Positions 11,460-22,116 of a stretch of 64,000 nt of DNA are shown here, piece after piece. Position numbers and translations under genes: made by a program. The stretch is from assembly GCF_958298935.1 (NCBI RefSeq), contig NC_084922.1:13084501-13148500 (forward strand), read 5' to 3'. The notes under the pieces are model-generated. The model was given only the letters and a program-made list of their open reading frames with translations, had not been told where the DNA came from and did no database searches. Each line of letters begins with the position of its first letter. Positions within the stretch are counted from its first letter, which is position 1. This DNA comes from Phragmites australis (Eukaryota > Streptophyta > Magnoliopsida > Poales > Poaceae).

Positions 11460-12990
11460 TGGGTACACCTAGGCGTCCTAGGTGCGGAGGGTTTGGACCT
11501 AAAAGGGACCGAGAATGATGCCTTCAAGGTGGCAAAGGGGTTTTAGAACTCGACGCGTATAGCAGAGGGTTTTTAACCTTGACGTGTATAGCGGAGGGTT
11601 TGGACCTCGACGCAATCAAGGCTGATGCCTTCAAGATTGCGGAGGGTTTTAGACCACGACGTGTATAGTGGAGGGTTTTTAGACCTCGACACGTATAGGT
11701 AGAGGGTTTGGAACTTGACGCAGCCGAGGCTGATGCCTTTGAGGTTGCAGAGGGTTTAGACCTTGACGCAACCGAGGCTGATGCCTTTGAGATTGCGGAG
11801 GGTTTTAGACCTCGAAGTATATAGCAGAGGGTTTTTAGACCTTGCTGCGTATAGAGGAGGGTTTTTACACATCGAAACATATAGGCAGAGGGTTTGGACC
11901 TTGACTCAACTGAGACTGATGCCTTCAAGGTTGCAGAGGGTTTTTAGAACTTGACATGACCAAGACTAATGCCTTCGAGGTGGCGGAAGTTTTTTAAAAC
12001 TCGATGGGTATATCAAAGGGTTTTAACCTCAACGTGTATAGTGAAGGGTTTGGATCTCGACGTGACCTAGGCTGATGCCTTCGAGGTTGCGGAGGGTTTT
12101 AGACCATGACATGTATAGTGGAGGGGTTTTAGACCTCAACGCGCATAGGCAGAGGGTTTGGACTTTGACACGACCGCGGCTGATGCCTTCGAGATTGAGG
12201 AGGGTTTGGACCTCGACACGACCAAGTTTAATGCCTTCAAGGTTGCAGAGGGTTTTAGACCTCGGCGTGTATAGCGGAGGGTTTTTAGACCTTGATGCAT
12301 AGAGCGGAGGGTTTTTACACATTGACGCGTATAGGCAGATGGCTTGGACCTTGACATTTGAGGCTGATGCCTTTGAGGTTGCAGAGGGTTTGGATCTCAA
12401 CGTGACCGAGGTTTATGCCTTCGAGGTGGAGTGTTTTTAGACCTCGACGCATATAGCGGAGAATTTTTAGACCTCGACGCGATCGAGGTCGATGCCTTCG
12501 AGGTGGCAAAGGATATGGACCTCGATGTGATCGAGGTTGATGCCTCTGAGGTAGCAAAAGGTTTGGATGTCGACATGGCCGAGGCTGATGCCTTCGAGAT
12601 GACAAAGGGTTTGGACATCGAAGCGATCGAGGCTGATGCCTTCAAGGTTGTGAAGGGTTTTTAGACCTCGACGCGTATGGCGGAGTGTTTTTAGACCTCG
12701 ACGCGTATAGGCAAAGTGTTTAGACCTTGATGCTTCAATGTGGTAGAGGGTTTGGATCCCGACGTGATCGAGGCTGAAGCCTTCGAGGTTGTGCAGGATT
12801 TTGAGACCTCGACGTGTATAGTAGAGGGTTTTTAGGCCTCGATGCGTATAGGTGGAGGGTTTGGACTCTGACACGATCGAGGCTAATGCCTTCGAGGTGG
12901 TGGAGGGTTTGGACCTCAACGCAACTGAGGCTAATGCCTTCGAGGGTTGCAGAGGGTTTTTAGACCTTGACACATATAACGGTGAGTTTT
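11460..12990. repeat. Tandem array of GGAGGGTTT/GCCTTCGAGGT units (48-bp and about 30-bp periods)
   Basis: Two unit types alternate. One reads roughly GGAGGGTTTTTAGACCTCGA plus CGCGTATAG (about 30 bp). The other reads GAGGGTTTGGACCTCGACG then ACCGAGGCTGATGCC then TTCGAGGTTGC (about 48 bp). In plus frame the 48-bp unit encodes a 16-residue repeat of the form GLDLD-x-x-EADAFEVAK, clearest at 12476-12660. On the minus strand it gives Ser/Lys/Ala-rich repeats. It lies inside the Gypsy element, between the solo LTR and a spacer. Long ORFs on both strands here follow from the period being a multiple of three. Confidence 0.85.
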
Positions 12991-13555
12991 AAAACTCAAC
13001 ACATATAGCAGAGTTGACGACAGAGCCAAGGGGCGGCGAGGTTTTGACGGAGGCAAAGGCCATCCGGAGCTCTGTAGCGCTGAGACTTGGCGGAGTCGGT
13101 GGTAGATCCGAGGGTGTTAAATGGCTCATTTGAGAGGGAGCACGGCGGTCCAAGCAGACTCTCTAATGGCAAGTCTTTTTGTAGTCCGACACATTATAGT
13201 GAAGCTCTCGTGTGAAGGCGAGATATTCTCCAATTTTTCTACACATTGTGATGGGAGGTAACCGTAGTGCGTCAGATGGGGTGGTGCGCCAGTTCTTCTA
13301 GGGTCTTGTGCCTACTACCCTTACATGCGCCGAAAGGGGTTTGACCAATAAATGTGGTGGGATGAGTGTGTAAAAAACTAGGGTATTGATGTGGATGTTT
13401 GCCACGTGCCCGCGGGGCTAACCTGGGTGTTTGCCACATGCCCCCGAGCAGTAACCGCGAAGGCCATAAAACTAGTGATGTGATGATTGCACTTGCTTCC
13501 CGAGGCGTACTCCCGTGACCGGCAGGGTTTTTAAAAGTAGAGGTTGGGTATACTG
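12991..13555. other. Internal retrotransposon spacer
   Basis: No gene is recognised. Two near repeats of a GTGTTTGCCACrTGCCC block occur at about 13398 and 13429. The stretch ends where LTR-type sequence begins. Confidence 0.35.
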
Positions 13556-14525
13556 TTCAAACACGAGGCTGATATGGGTAAAGCTTAGCATATCAATTAG
13601 ATACTTGGCTGGCATTCATTGGAGTACCAAGACCTAATTGATGTTTTGGTTATTTCCTCTATGTGTATTTTACATACCACAGTAATTTGCTATAGAGAAT
13701 TTCTATTAAATAAAGATATTATTGCTGAAATAAATTGTTATTTGATTTGATACATTGTGATCGGTAACGTTGATGAATTAAGCAAACATGCTTCGTAGTG
13801 ATCTCCTGGCGGCACACCACTGGCGTCTGTTAAGTGTCTTGCAAACACGGCATATGGATATCGTGACTCATGGCTAAAAGTTGGACAACCTCTGCAGAGT
13901 GTAAAACTATTATAACAGTCGTGCCCATGGTTATGGGAGACTTGGATCCTCATATGATTAGTTGGTTATGGGTTTGGTTAGATGATGGTTAGTTGGTTAT
14001 GGTTTGTAAGGTGGTTGTTCTCGGACAACAATGGTTTGGGTCATATGGGCATATTCACTTAATAACTACTTAAAGCTTTTCAATTACATTACTATTTTCT
14101 TTACTCATATTTATGCAACTATACCTTGTGTTAGCCTACTCTTGTTATAAGCCTGCATATCATTATATTTTTTTCATGCTTGCTGAGTACTCCACATACT
14201 CACCCTTGCTCTCTCCCCTAATACATATGTTGCTCAGTGGAAGACTTCCAAGACTTTCAAGACAACGACCTAGTGTACTAGGAGTGTGTTCCCAGTCGAT
14301 GCCTGCGGAGTTGCTGTGGTCGCCGATGCTTTCATTCGCTGCCGTCGTTTAGTAGCTATAGTTTGGTCAATAGAGTTGTTTAGGTGAAGTCTTTGCGTAA
14401 GAGTTAAATGGTTGTAAGTTAAATTATTGCTTTTATTACTTCACCTATGATGTCCTTATGTATGTTAAACTTTCTAGGCACACATAAACCGTATTTGGTT
14501 TTGTCCGTTAAAACCGAGGGTGACA
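13556..14525 (+). repeat. 3' portion of a Gypsy LTR of the 7768-11439 family
   Basis: The start (AACACGAGGCTGATATGGG) matches 10600 onward of the solo LTR, with the shared block TTAGCATATCAATTAGATAC. The end (GTTAAAACCGAGGGTGACA) matches 11421-11439. It is missing the 5' two-thirds of the LTR. Confidence 0.7.
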
Positions 14526-16808
14526 GTTTACGCGAGTCTAACTCCTACCCAGAAGCCCCCTCTTGTGCCTTGTGGAATCTAGGAATTAACTGCTGTCATC
14601 CACGCCTCTAATTTAGCCCACACAATACTAGGAGATCCCTAATTAATCGGCTAAGCCTACTCATATCGGGCTCATGTCTGTACGGATCTTCTTGGGTTGT
14701 CGCTCCACAAACCGGACTTATTTAGGTTACTTGAGCAAAGACTAAACCAACGACATATCTATGATCACCTTCACAACCACCTATTTGCTCAAGGCCTAAG
14801 GTTTCGTGTTTCTTTATCAAATTCATCATCATATTAACCATCATGGTTATATGTTCATTAGTCAAGTATATAACACTTTCCAACATCCTGACAGCATGGC
14901 TAAGCAAATCTACCTAAAGACTCATACCAACCACTACTTAGGCTTCAAGGAATGTAAAGGAAGATCTAGGGCAAATCATAACATAAGTGACTACCAATCA
15001 AATTAACATTGCATGCAATTTTGTAAAACAAAACATTTAAAACCGTAGGATCAAAATGATCAAGGACACTTGCCTTCTCCTTGCTACTGCTTAGTGTACT
15101 CTAGCTCTTGGTCTTGATATTCTTTGAACTAATCCAAGGCATTGACGATTAATCGCACAATTACCAGCAAAGCATGCAAGCAACACACTAAGAACAGAGC
15201 ATGAAAAAAAGAACAACAAGATGAAACCTATCTAGAAAGATAGAGCTTGGAAAAAATAAAACAAACGATGCAAGAATTGCTGAAAAAGGAACTACGACGA
15301 AAAAGTTATGATGGCTTTACTAAACATGGGCTTTTCTGCAAAAAGGTTAGGGCTAAAAACCTAATTTGTTAAAGTACAAGGAGTTTTCTATAAAAATAAA
15401 CTACCTAAAACTAATATTTAGAAAGTCTAAGGAGCTTATTATAAGAACTCAGGTCCTAAACTTAATTATTAATAAGTCTATGGTGTTTATTATAAAATTA
15501 AGGACCTAAGTATATTATTTAAACTATCCAATGACCAATTTGCAATACTAAGGATGATTGGGCTCTTTGTGATGATGTGGCAGACACATCAACAAAGGTG
15601 ATGATGTGGCTATCCACAAGGCAAGGGCTAACGTGTCATGTGGATTGGATCTAGACCACCAGATTTGAATCGGATGGCTCAGGATCATGGATCGGGTTCA
15701 CGATGATGCTAGACTGGATGGTGGACTTGGCTCATGGGCCTTGCCACGGACCAGAGGCAGCGGAACACTTCGAAAGCAACGGCGGACGACCCGACTTTCG
15801 TAGGAATTGGGCTACAACGAGCGTGAAGCTCCAGTGAGTAGTGAAACAGGGACGCAGGGGCTCGGGCAACTTGGTGACAGCTTTAGCAAAGCTGGAGGAC
15901 AACCGGGACAACCTGGTGATGGGCTCCAACCACGGCGGTGCTCGAAGCTACGGCGCGAGGGCCCTCCTGCGTCAAAAATGACTCGGTGGGTTGGGGAAAA
16001 GGATCGACATGTTCTGGGGAGGGCATAGGAGCTACTATATATAGGTGTGGAGGCTCGAGGGGACAGGGGCGAGCTCGGTTAGGGTTTAGGGTGGCTGTGG
16101 TCACAAAATCGAGTCGAACTCATCATTTAAAAGCTGATTTGTTGGGGATAAGTCGACATGAGATAGAGGAGATCATGGGACGAGCTTCTAGATGATTTCC
16201 CCTCCGATTTGGGTGCGGATTTGGTGGGATTCGATGGCCAATGCGGCTTGTGTTAGAGTCGGACTCCAACCCGAGGTGGAAGATGGTCCTGACAGGTGGG
16301 GCCCTGTGTAGTAGCTCGGAGGGAAGGTGGAAACGGCCTGGGCATTTGTGGTGGAGGGAGGCAAAGGCAGACTGGCAGAACGGCGCAGTGGGCTGCTTGG
16401 GGCAGGCCGACTTGGACTGAGGCGGGGAGAAGCGGGAGCAGGTCGCCTGGGCTGGTGGGCCAAGCCGAGAGGGAGAGAAAGAATGGGCTAGGCAAGCTAT
16501 TGAGGGAGAGAGGGTTGGGCTGGGTAGAATTAGGTTTTCTCTTCTTTTCCTTTTTCATTTCTTTTTCTAATCTATTTCTATTCTAAAACAAATCAAAACA
16601 AACAAAGACAAATAAACTCCAAACAAAAAAAACCAAATAAACCCCACATGCCTATTTTCAGCATGAATGCATTCAAACAAATAATAATCTAATTCAAATT
16701 TGAATTTGGATTTGGAAAATATACTTTTTCCAATTCTAATTATTCAACCTATAATCTAATTTTGAATTTTTTTAGAAATTCGAGAAATCTGAAAATCAGG
16801 GTGTGACA
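14526..16808 (-). repeat. 5' portion of the same Gypsy LTR family, inverted
   Basis: On the minus strand it starts TGTCACACCCTGATTTTC at 16808 and follows the solo LTR at 7768 onward: AT-rich head, the CCCAACCC plus CT-rich leader around 16500-16530, GC-rich middle, then the block GGTAGATTTGCTTAGC near 14920. It interrupts the gag frame exactly at 16808/16809. At 14525/14526 it abuts the end of the oppositely oriented fragment, so two LTR copies meet tail to tail. Confidence 0.65.
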
Positions 16809-17834
16809 CTTACTCATGAGGGCATTCACCATGCACATTGGGCGCTATTGCAGCCGATCGAGGAGTGGTCCGGATGGTAGGCCTTGGGTCACTGTGTCAA
16901 TGACTAATGATTCCTACATGCTCTTTATCTGGGCCTTGGTCTGGGCAAACCTCCTGAAGTAATCCCGAAGGGTTTCTCCCGGTTGCTGCCTGACAGCAAA
17001 TAGGCTGCCAGAGGTCACCGGCTCAACGAAGGTCTCCTCGAAGTTGTTGCAAAAAGCATCCCAAAGTTAGGACTAGGCAAATGGACCCAGGCTCCAACGT
17101 CCAGAACCATCGTAGGGCTACTCCCTCTAGGGCGAGGGGGGATCACTTGGCTATGGTGGCCTACTTGCTGTCGTTGGCCTCGGTGGTGAGAGTGTACGAG
17201 TGGACGAACTCCTCTTGGTCTGAATCGCCCCTGGATTTTGGAAGCTTGGGGGTCCGGAACCCATCTGGGAAAGGCACGGCCTACATACATTCCTCCAGGG
17301 GTGATTCGGAGTCCAGGAGTGGGGCTTCGCGTTTGTGGACCCGGGGCTCGACCACATGCAAAGTGTCTAGGAGTGGTGCTAGGAGGCGGTAAGAGGCACA
17401 GGTGGCACCCTCGGTGGCCCCCGGAGTTGGGATCCCTATGATGTTAGTAGACCCAGGGGTGACCGCGGTCTGATGCGAGCCCAAAGGGTAGCCTACAACT
17501 CCTCTAGTTAGGCCTGAAGGGCTGCCACATGTGCCTCCTGGCTAGTGGTGGCAGCCTGTACAGCTGCGGCCTCGGTCGTGGCCCTTGGAGGTGCCACGAT
17601 GTTGTCGACATGTTGCTACTGCACGGCCTCTGAATCGGCAGGGGATGTAGCATCAGCCGTAGTTGGACTGCGGTCATGCTGGTGATGACTGTGGCACCCT
17701 TGTTCCGCTCGAGCGTTGACTTGTCTTCGCCCTTAGTTGGGGCATCGGCATCGGCGTAGCACATTTCGTGCAGGTGCGGCCATGGAGCTAGTGATTCAAG
17801 CTGTCACTTGGGTGTTCTTCTTATTTGGTGGCAT
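16809..17834 (-). pseudogene. gag remnant of the Tat-type Gypsy element
   Basis: The ATG at 17834-17832 follows the primer-binding site. The N-terminal part starts MPPNKKNTQV and is Ala/Thr/Glu-rich with several stops. The segment at 17050-16820 carries the retrotransposon gag signature: W-x-A-F-x-x-x-F-E-E-T-F, then Q-x-P-G-E-T-L-R-D-Y-F-R-R-F, then V-T-Q-G-L. Gag would form the virus-like particle that packages element RNA. A stop replaces a residue after QIKSM, and the frame is cut at 16809 by LTR sequence. The zinc knuckle and everything downstream are missing, so it is non-functional. Confidence 0.75.
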
Positions 17835-17860
17835 CCTACCTCTCCTAATACTTCTATAGT

Positions 17861-17877
17861 CCCCACGGATGGCGCCA
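17861..17877 (-). promoter_or_regulatory. Primer-binding site of the Tat-type element
   Basis: TGGCGCCATCCGTGGGG on the minus strand, five bases inside the 5' LTR edge at 17883, matches the TGGCGCC-type primer-binding site seen in Tat Gypsy elements. The exact tRNA is not assigned here. Confidence 0.65.
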
Positions 17878-17882
17878 GCTAT

Positions 17883-18481
17883 TGGTGAAAGAAGAAGTCT
17901 TCCATGAACAAGGTGCGGCGAGGACCAGTTCATAGGAGTGGCTCAAGCTTAGAGAAGAAGTAGAGAGGACAAGAGTGACTAGAGTTCTTAAGAAATTCTA
18001 CTGTCCCCTTGGCTTGGGGGCCAAGGGTCAGTATTTATACTAATATTCAAAGCATAAGTGTTCAAATATGCCCATATGAGGCTAGTAGAGATACAAGTGT
18101 TGTATTGTACAACCAGAGCATAGCGCCAGCCTAGTAAAACATTGTCACAGCTAGTGGCAGCGGTTATCCTGGCAAGTGGCTATAGCGGTTGGTCGTCTAG
18201 CATGGCGCTGCATTGTTCAATGTGTTAGGCGGCCACCAGTTGCACCAGCGTGTCAGGGCAGCTGCCACTTGCACCAGTGTGTCAGGGCGGCCACCACTTG
18301 ACCAACATTAAATGTCGGTTATATCATGGCAAACACCACGTGGCCAATGGGTCTCACTCCCCAAGCCTCTGGGCTCCGCGGCCGGAGTTAGGGGGTTCCG
18401 AAGGGGTCATGAGCATGATGGCCTTCGGGCTTAGACTGGCGGAGACAAGGGGCGTTGGAGGTCCCTGATGGCGACCCCCCA
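17883..18481 (-). repeat. 5' LTR of the Tat-type Gypsy element
   Basis: This 599-bp LTR reads TGGGGGGTCGCC... to ...CTTTCACCA on the minus strand and matches 1686-2257. It contains an extra copy of a TGCACCAGTGTGTCAGGGC unit at about 18241-18290. The outer right flank is GCAGG. Confidence 0.75.
18032..18039 (-). promoter_or_regulatory. TATA box of the Gypsy LTR promoter
   Basis: TATAAATA on the minus strand inside the 5' LTR, about 150 bases before the LTR end, suits a retrotransposon promoter. The same block is present in the other LTR near 1841. Confidence 0.5.
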
Positions 18482-19640
18482 GCAGGTGGCGGAGCTTCAG
18501 TACAAAGATTATAGCGACACCCAAATCGAGTATAGAGCTCTCTGGCCACTCATTCCAAGTATGCACATCCAGAAGTAATGAATTGACAATGTTCTTGTCA
18601 ATACATCACTAACCAAGTATGAAGCAATTATATACAAGTAAAAATAACTTGCAATGGAGAAGAATGTTTTCTTTTATTAAAGATAATATCGTTTTTGCGT
18701 AACCATAGTGATCAACAAAAGGAAGCTGCTGCCACCAGAATATTAGCTTTCAAATATTTACTAAGACCACCTAGCCAATTTCCAAACATGTTCAGTATAT
18801 TTCGTGGTTGCTATAGATTTGATGCCACTTGGACTATAAACCATGTGGAATGAGCAAAGCAACATTCAAAGAAGAGATGCTTAATCGTCTCTGGTTAGTG
18901 ACAAAAGTAGCACTTTGATTGTCTTGTCAGTATCTTTTAATTAGGTTATAGTTTGTTACTAGCACTCTTTTGTGTAAGTACCAAAGGAAGATCTTAATTT
19001 TTAATGAAAGTTTTAGTTTTCACATCTGTTTGTACTAGATAGGTTTATCGCTATGAACGAGGGCTCTATAGAGTGAGTTGATAGAGAATCTTCCCAATTG
19101 ATTTAAGTTCCATTGAAACTCGTCTCGTTCTTCAATCAAGTTGATGTTTGTCCGGCGAGAAAGGAGTTAATTCCACATTATTTGTTTAGGGCCAATCAAG
19201 TCTCTTTTGAAGGTGATTTTTAATGGAAAAACCTACAAAACGGTAGCCACAATGTCTTGTTTGTTTCGTACTATGTTATAAAGTTCTAAGTATTGGTTTC
19301 TTTACGGCGAATTACCCAACCAACAATCTTCCCAAAATCTGATTTTTGACCCATCTATAACATTAAAGGAGCCATACCGTAAAAGGGTATGCTTTACTTT
19401 CATTAAGCTGAACCAAAAGTAGAAATCTCCTGGTTTCCCTTCCCCTTGAGTAAGTGGTTTAGATTCCAGATATTTCTTTCAAAGGAGATTTTGCCATACC
19501 CCCTCTTCAATGAGTAGTTTGTACAACCATTTGCAGAGGAGAGTAATATTTTGGATATCCAGGTCCAGAATTCATAAACCAACTTGATTTGGTGAGGATG
19601 CAATGCTATAAACAACTGTGTGAAATATAGGGTATTGAAA
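18482..19640 (-). pseudogene. LINE (L1-type) ORF2 C-terminal remnant with reverse-transcriptase zinc-binding region
   Basis: Minus-strand translation, with frame changes, shows the tail of a plant LINE polyprotein. In order: an ILLSSANGCTNYSL-type segment, then DGSKIRFWEDCWLGNSP near 19330, then FQWNLNQLGRFSINSLYRAL, then KIKIFLWYLHKRV, and finally HLFFECCFAHSTW with QPRNILNMFGNWLGG and a LWLRKNDIIF segment. The last three belong to the zinc-binding domain found after the reverse transcriptase in non-LTR elements. Stops are frequent. The reverse-transcriptase catalytic core lies upstream and is not present (5' truncation near 19640). The 3' end is displaced to 1512-1685. Confidence 0.75.
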
Positions 19641-20714
19641 ATTCTCTTATGACATATCTACATAACACAGGTGTAGTAAATCTTTATTTTTACATATATC
19701 AGTGGTTAAAGTTGAAAAAAATTGACAACATCACACTAGAGCAACATCTAAAAGGAAAGAGGGAAGCTAATTTTCAGGTGATTGAAATCAGCATCCTTTC
19801 AGTCGACGTCCTGAGCTATCGGATTTTGATCGAACAGTTATGATATCTTCTTCAACCTCGTGCCTCCCCCCTCTCTCTATATATCATGTGATTTCTCTGC
19901 CTTCTATTTCTCGTGCACTCGCCCCCACCTTCCACCCTTCTGCACTTGTTTCCGGTGGCATCCTCGCATTTGAATCCACACCCACCGCACTAACCAAGCA
20001 CGACTTGACGCCCTCACCCTAGTACTGACCCATCCGATGGTCCTCTGTTGCCTGTGACAAGCGGCCTCCCACCGCCCCCACCAACCACCACCATCGTGCC
20101 ACCCTACCTCCCTCCCAAGGACCTCCTCTAAGCCTGGCATCTATGGGATCCCCAATCCTCAAAGCCTAACCCAATTCGATGTAATCCGGCGTCGACTGAT
20201 TGAAAAAGCGATCTCATTGGCTGGATTGTCGGAAATACGAAAAGGAAATGGTTGGTGTTTCTCAGAATCTAGGAATCGAAGAGTCCAGCCCATTGTCTGT
20301 CTATCTGAGCTGGGCCATTACTGTTCGGGAGGAGGGCACTTCAATCGTGCTTGCAGTGCTTGCTCTCGGATCTACTACTTCGATTCGACAAGCTCGACAC
20401 TTTTCCTCCTTGTAAATATCGATCTCTACTTTCTTTTTTCTTTTTCAAAAAAAAGGGGGGACAACCAGCTTTTGCAGGGCACCGTTTAAATTAAGCCACG
20501 TCTCAAGTAAAATTAGGAGAAAAGGCACAGATACAACGGGCCATTCTCATCACATTTTTCCAGTTCTTACTAGATAAAACCTTATCACTTGCCGTGAAAA
20601 GCTATACAATCAAACATCTCCAAGCAGGCACGAACACAAGCGTGTCCCTTCCGTGTCTCTCTGCCGAAACAAAATCGTCACATGGCGGCCAGCTTTGCCT
20701 CGATGTCTAGCACT
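19641..20714. other. No confident gene; possible decayed zinc-knuckle segment
   Basis: A pyrimidine-rich stretch at 19850-20110 resembles a transcribed leader. One frame at 20217-20489 has GHYCSGGGHFNRAC, reminiscent of a C-x2-C-x4-H-x4-C knuckle lacking the first cysteine, as in LINE ORF1 or gag. There is no other support. A short poly-A/G run is at 20447-20459. Confidence 0.25.
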
Positions 20715-20955
20715 CGCTCCGTTCAGAAGCAGTAAACATACTGTTTTTGAGTTTAGTCTTTAAAATTAGATTTTGATTAAGGTTTTCTTGCAAAATATAT
20801 TATTGATAACTACAAAATCTATATGGTTTGAAATTATTTTAAATTATGAATCTAGTTGTATAGTTTGTATACACTAGATATTTTTATAAATTGATTCAAT
20901 ATTAATCAAAATATATAAAATGTATTTTTTTTAAATAAAATACGTAAAACACACG
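20715..20955. repeat. AT-rich MITE-like remnant
   Basis: It begins CTCCGTTCAGAAGCAGTAAAC and continues AT-rich, like the head of a Stowaway/Tc1-mariner MITE. The matching inverted end was not found, so it may be truncated. Confidence 0.25.
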
Positions 20956-22116
20956 CCTAAAATGGGAAAGAAACAAAATAACCAGAAAAGCAGACAAGAT
21001 TCTTCGCCGATCGTGTCGCTCACGTCACACCACACCCGATCCAGCAGCGTCCGTCGCTTTCCCGCTCACATCGCGCGCGCGCGCGGGGGGCTGGGCTCTC
21101 CCGTCGGATCGTGGCCGCACCGGAGCTGTCACCTGCAGATCTGCTCGCCGCTGCGATTGCCGCGCGGACGCTGAGATCGGTCGAGTCCGTTGCGCGCATG
21201 CATGAACTCCTGAACGCGGGAATACGGCCACATTCTTGGGATTTTACGTGACCTCAACATTATTTAACTCAACGTGGAAGTCATATTATTAATATGTGAT
21301 GAGGAATAAATGGTGCGAAATTTCACTGTAGGAAATTGATATTGCCAAGGACGACTGTACTAAAATATAATATATAAATTAATTAAGATCGACTCTACCA
21401 TATATATATATGTATATGGTTTATCAAGGTACAACACAGGTGAAAGAGATAGGTTTGTTTTGTAGTATTGGCTCTGCAAACAATTAACTCACATGATTGG
21501 ATTAGAATTAACTCACATATATATATGTATATGATTATAACACATGACTTATATATATATGCTATAAACTAATATATTTTAGAACTCACGTACTAATATA
21601 TGTGATCGTGTTTAGTGACATGATTAAAGGGTCTTAAGTTTTTCCAAAAACATATAAATAGTAGTAACCCTACAAGTGAAGTCTACGAATAGATTTGTAC
21701 CCTCAGCCTCGATATGCATACACCACAGGTAAGGCATAGCTCCACATATACGACATGAGATCGAGCGGCTTCGTCATCTGATCGCCCGCTTTTTTCGTTG
21801 ACGCCGATGTCAGTCCGTGCATGTATGATCGATGCTGCTGTACATGTCCGATTACTTTATCGATTGATTGATTGGTGCGCGAACACACGTCGCCACGTCA
21901 GCGAGATACTAATCAGATCGGTCTGCCGCTTTGCCGGAACGGAAATGTGCACGGCAATTCCGGCATTAACTCCGGGGCTGTTGTTGTGTCGTGTAGAACC
22001 ATGGTGGCGAGAATGGACGCGCGGCTCATCTTGGACGCAACTAATACGCGTGTAATTCGGTTATGCATGTAAAAAAAGAAAAATGATCGAGGTGCCTACG
22101 ATTTCAAAATGCTCAC
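20956..22116. other. No gene recognised; GC-rich then AT-rich intergenic DNA
   Basis: The span 21000-21200 is GC-rich and includes a CG dinucleotide run at about 21072-21085. The span 21360-21600 holds several TATATATA tracts, including a near-palindrome at 21398-21420. Short ORFs show no domain. Confidence 0.35.

Larger units (their letters stand above)
1686..18481 (-). mobile_element. Degenerate Tat-type Ty3/Gypsy retrotransposon with later insertions
   Basis: Two directly repeated LTRs (1686-2257 and 17883-18481) enclose a minus-strand gag remnant next to a primer-binding site on the right, and an oppositely oriented accessory gene next to the left LTR. That layout, 5'LTR-PBS-gag at one end and an antisense ORF beside the 3' LTR, is known from Tat-lineage elements of grasses such as the Grande and RIRE2 groups. 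Protease, reverse transcriptase and integrase are absent; they were deleted or replaced. The gap between gag and the antisense gene is filled by solo-LTR insertions and a tandem array. The assignment to Tat is inference from layout. Confidence 0.6.

Noticed and set aside
11524..12973. Several ORFs of 60-168 codons with repetitive protein sequence on both strands
   Set aside because: They are by-products of a tandem array whose period is a multiple of three.
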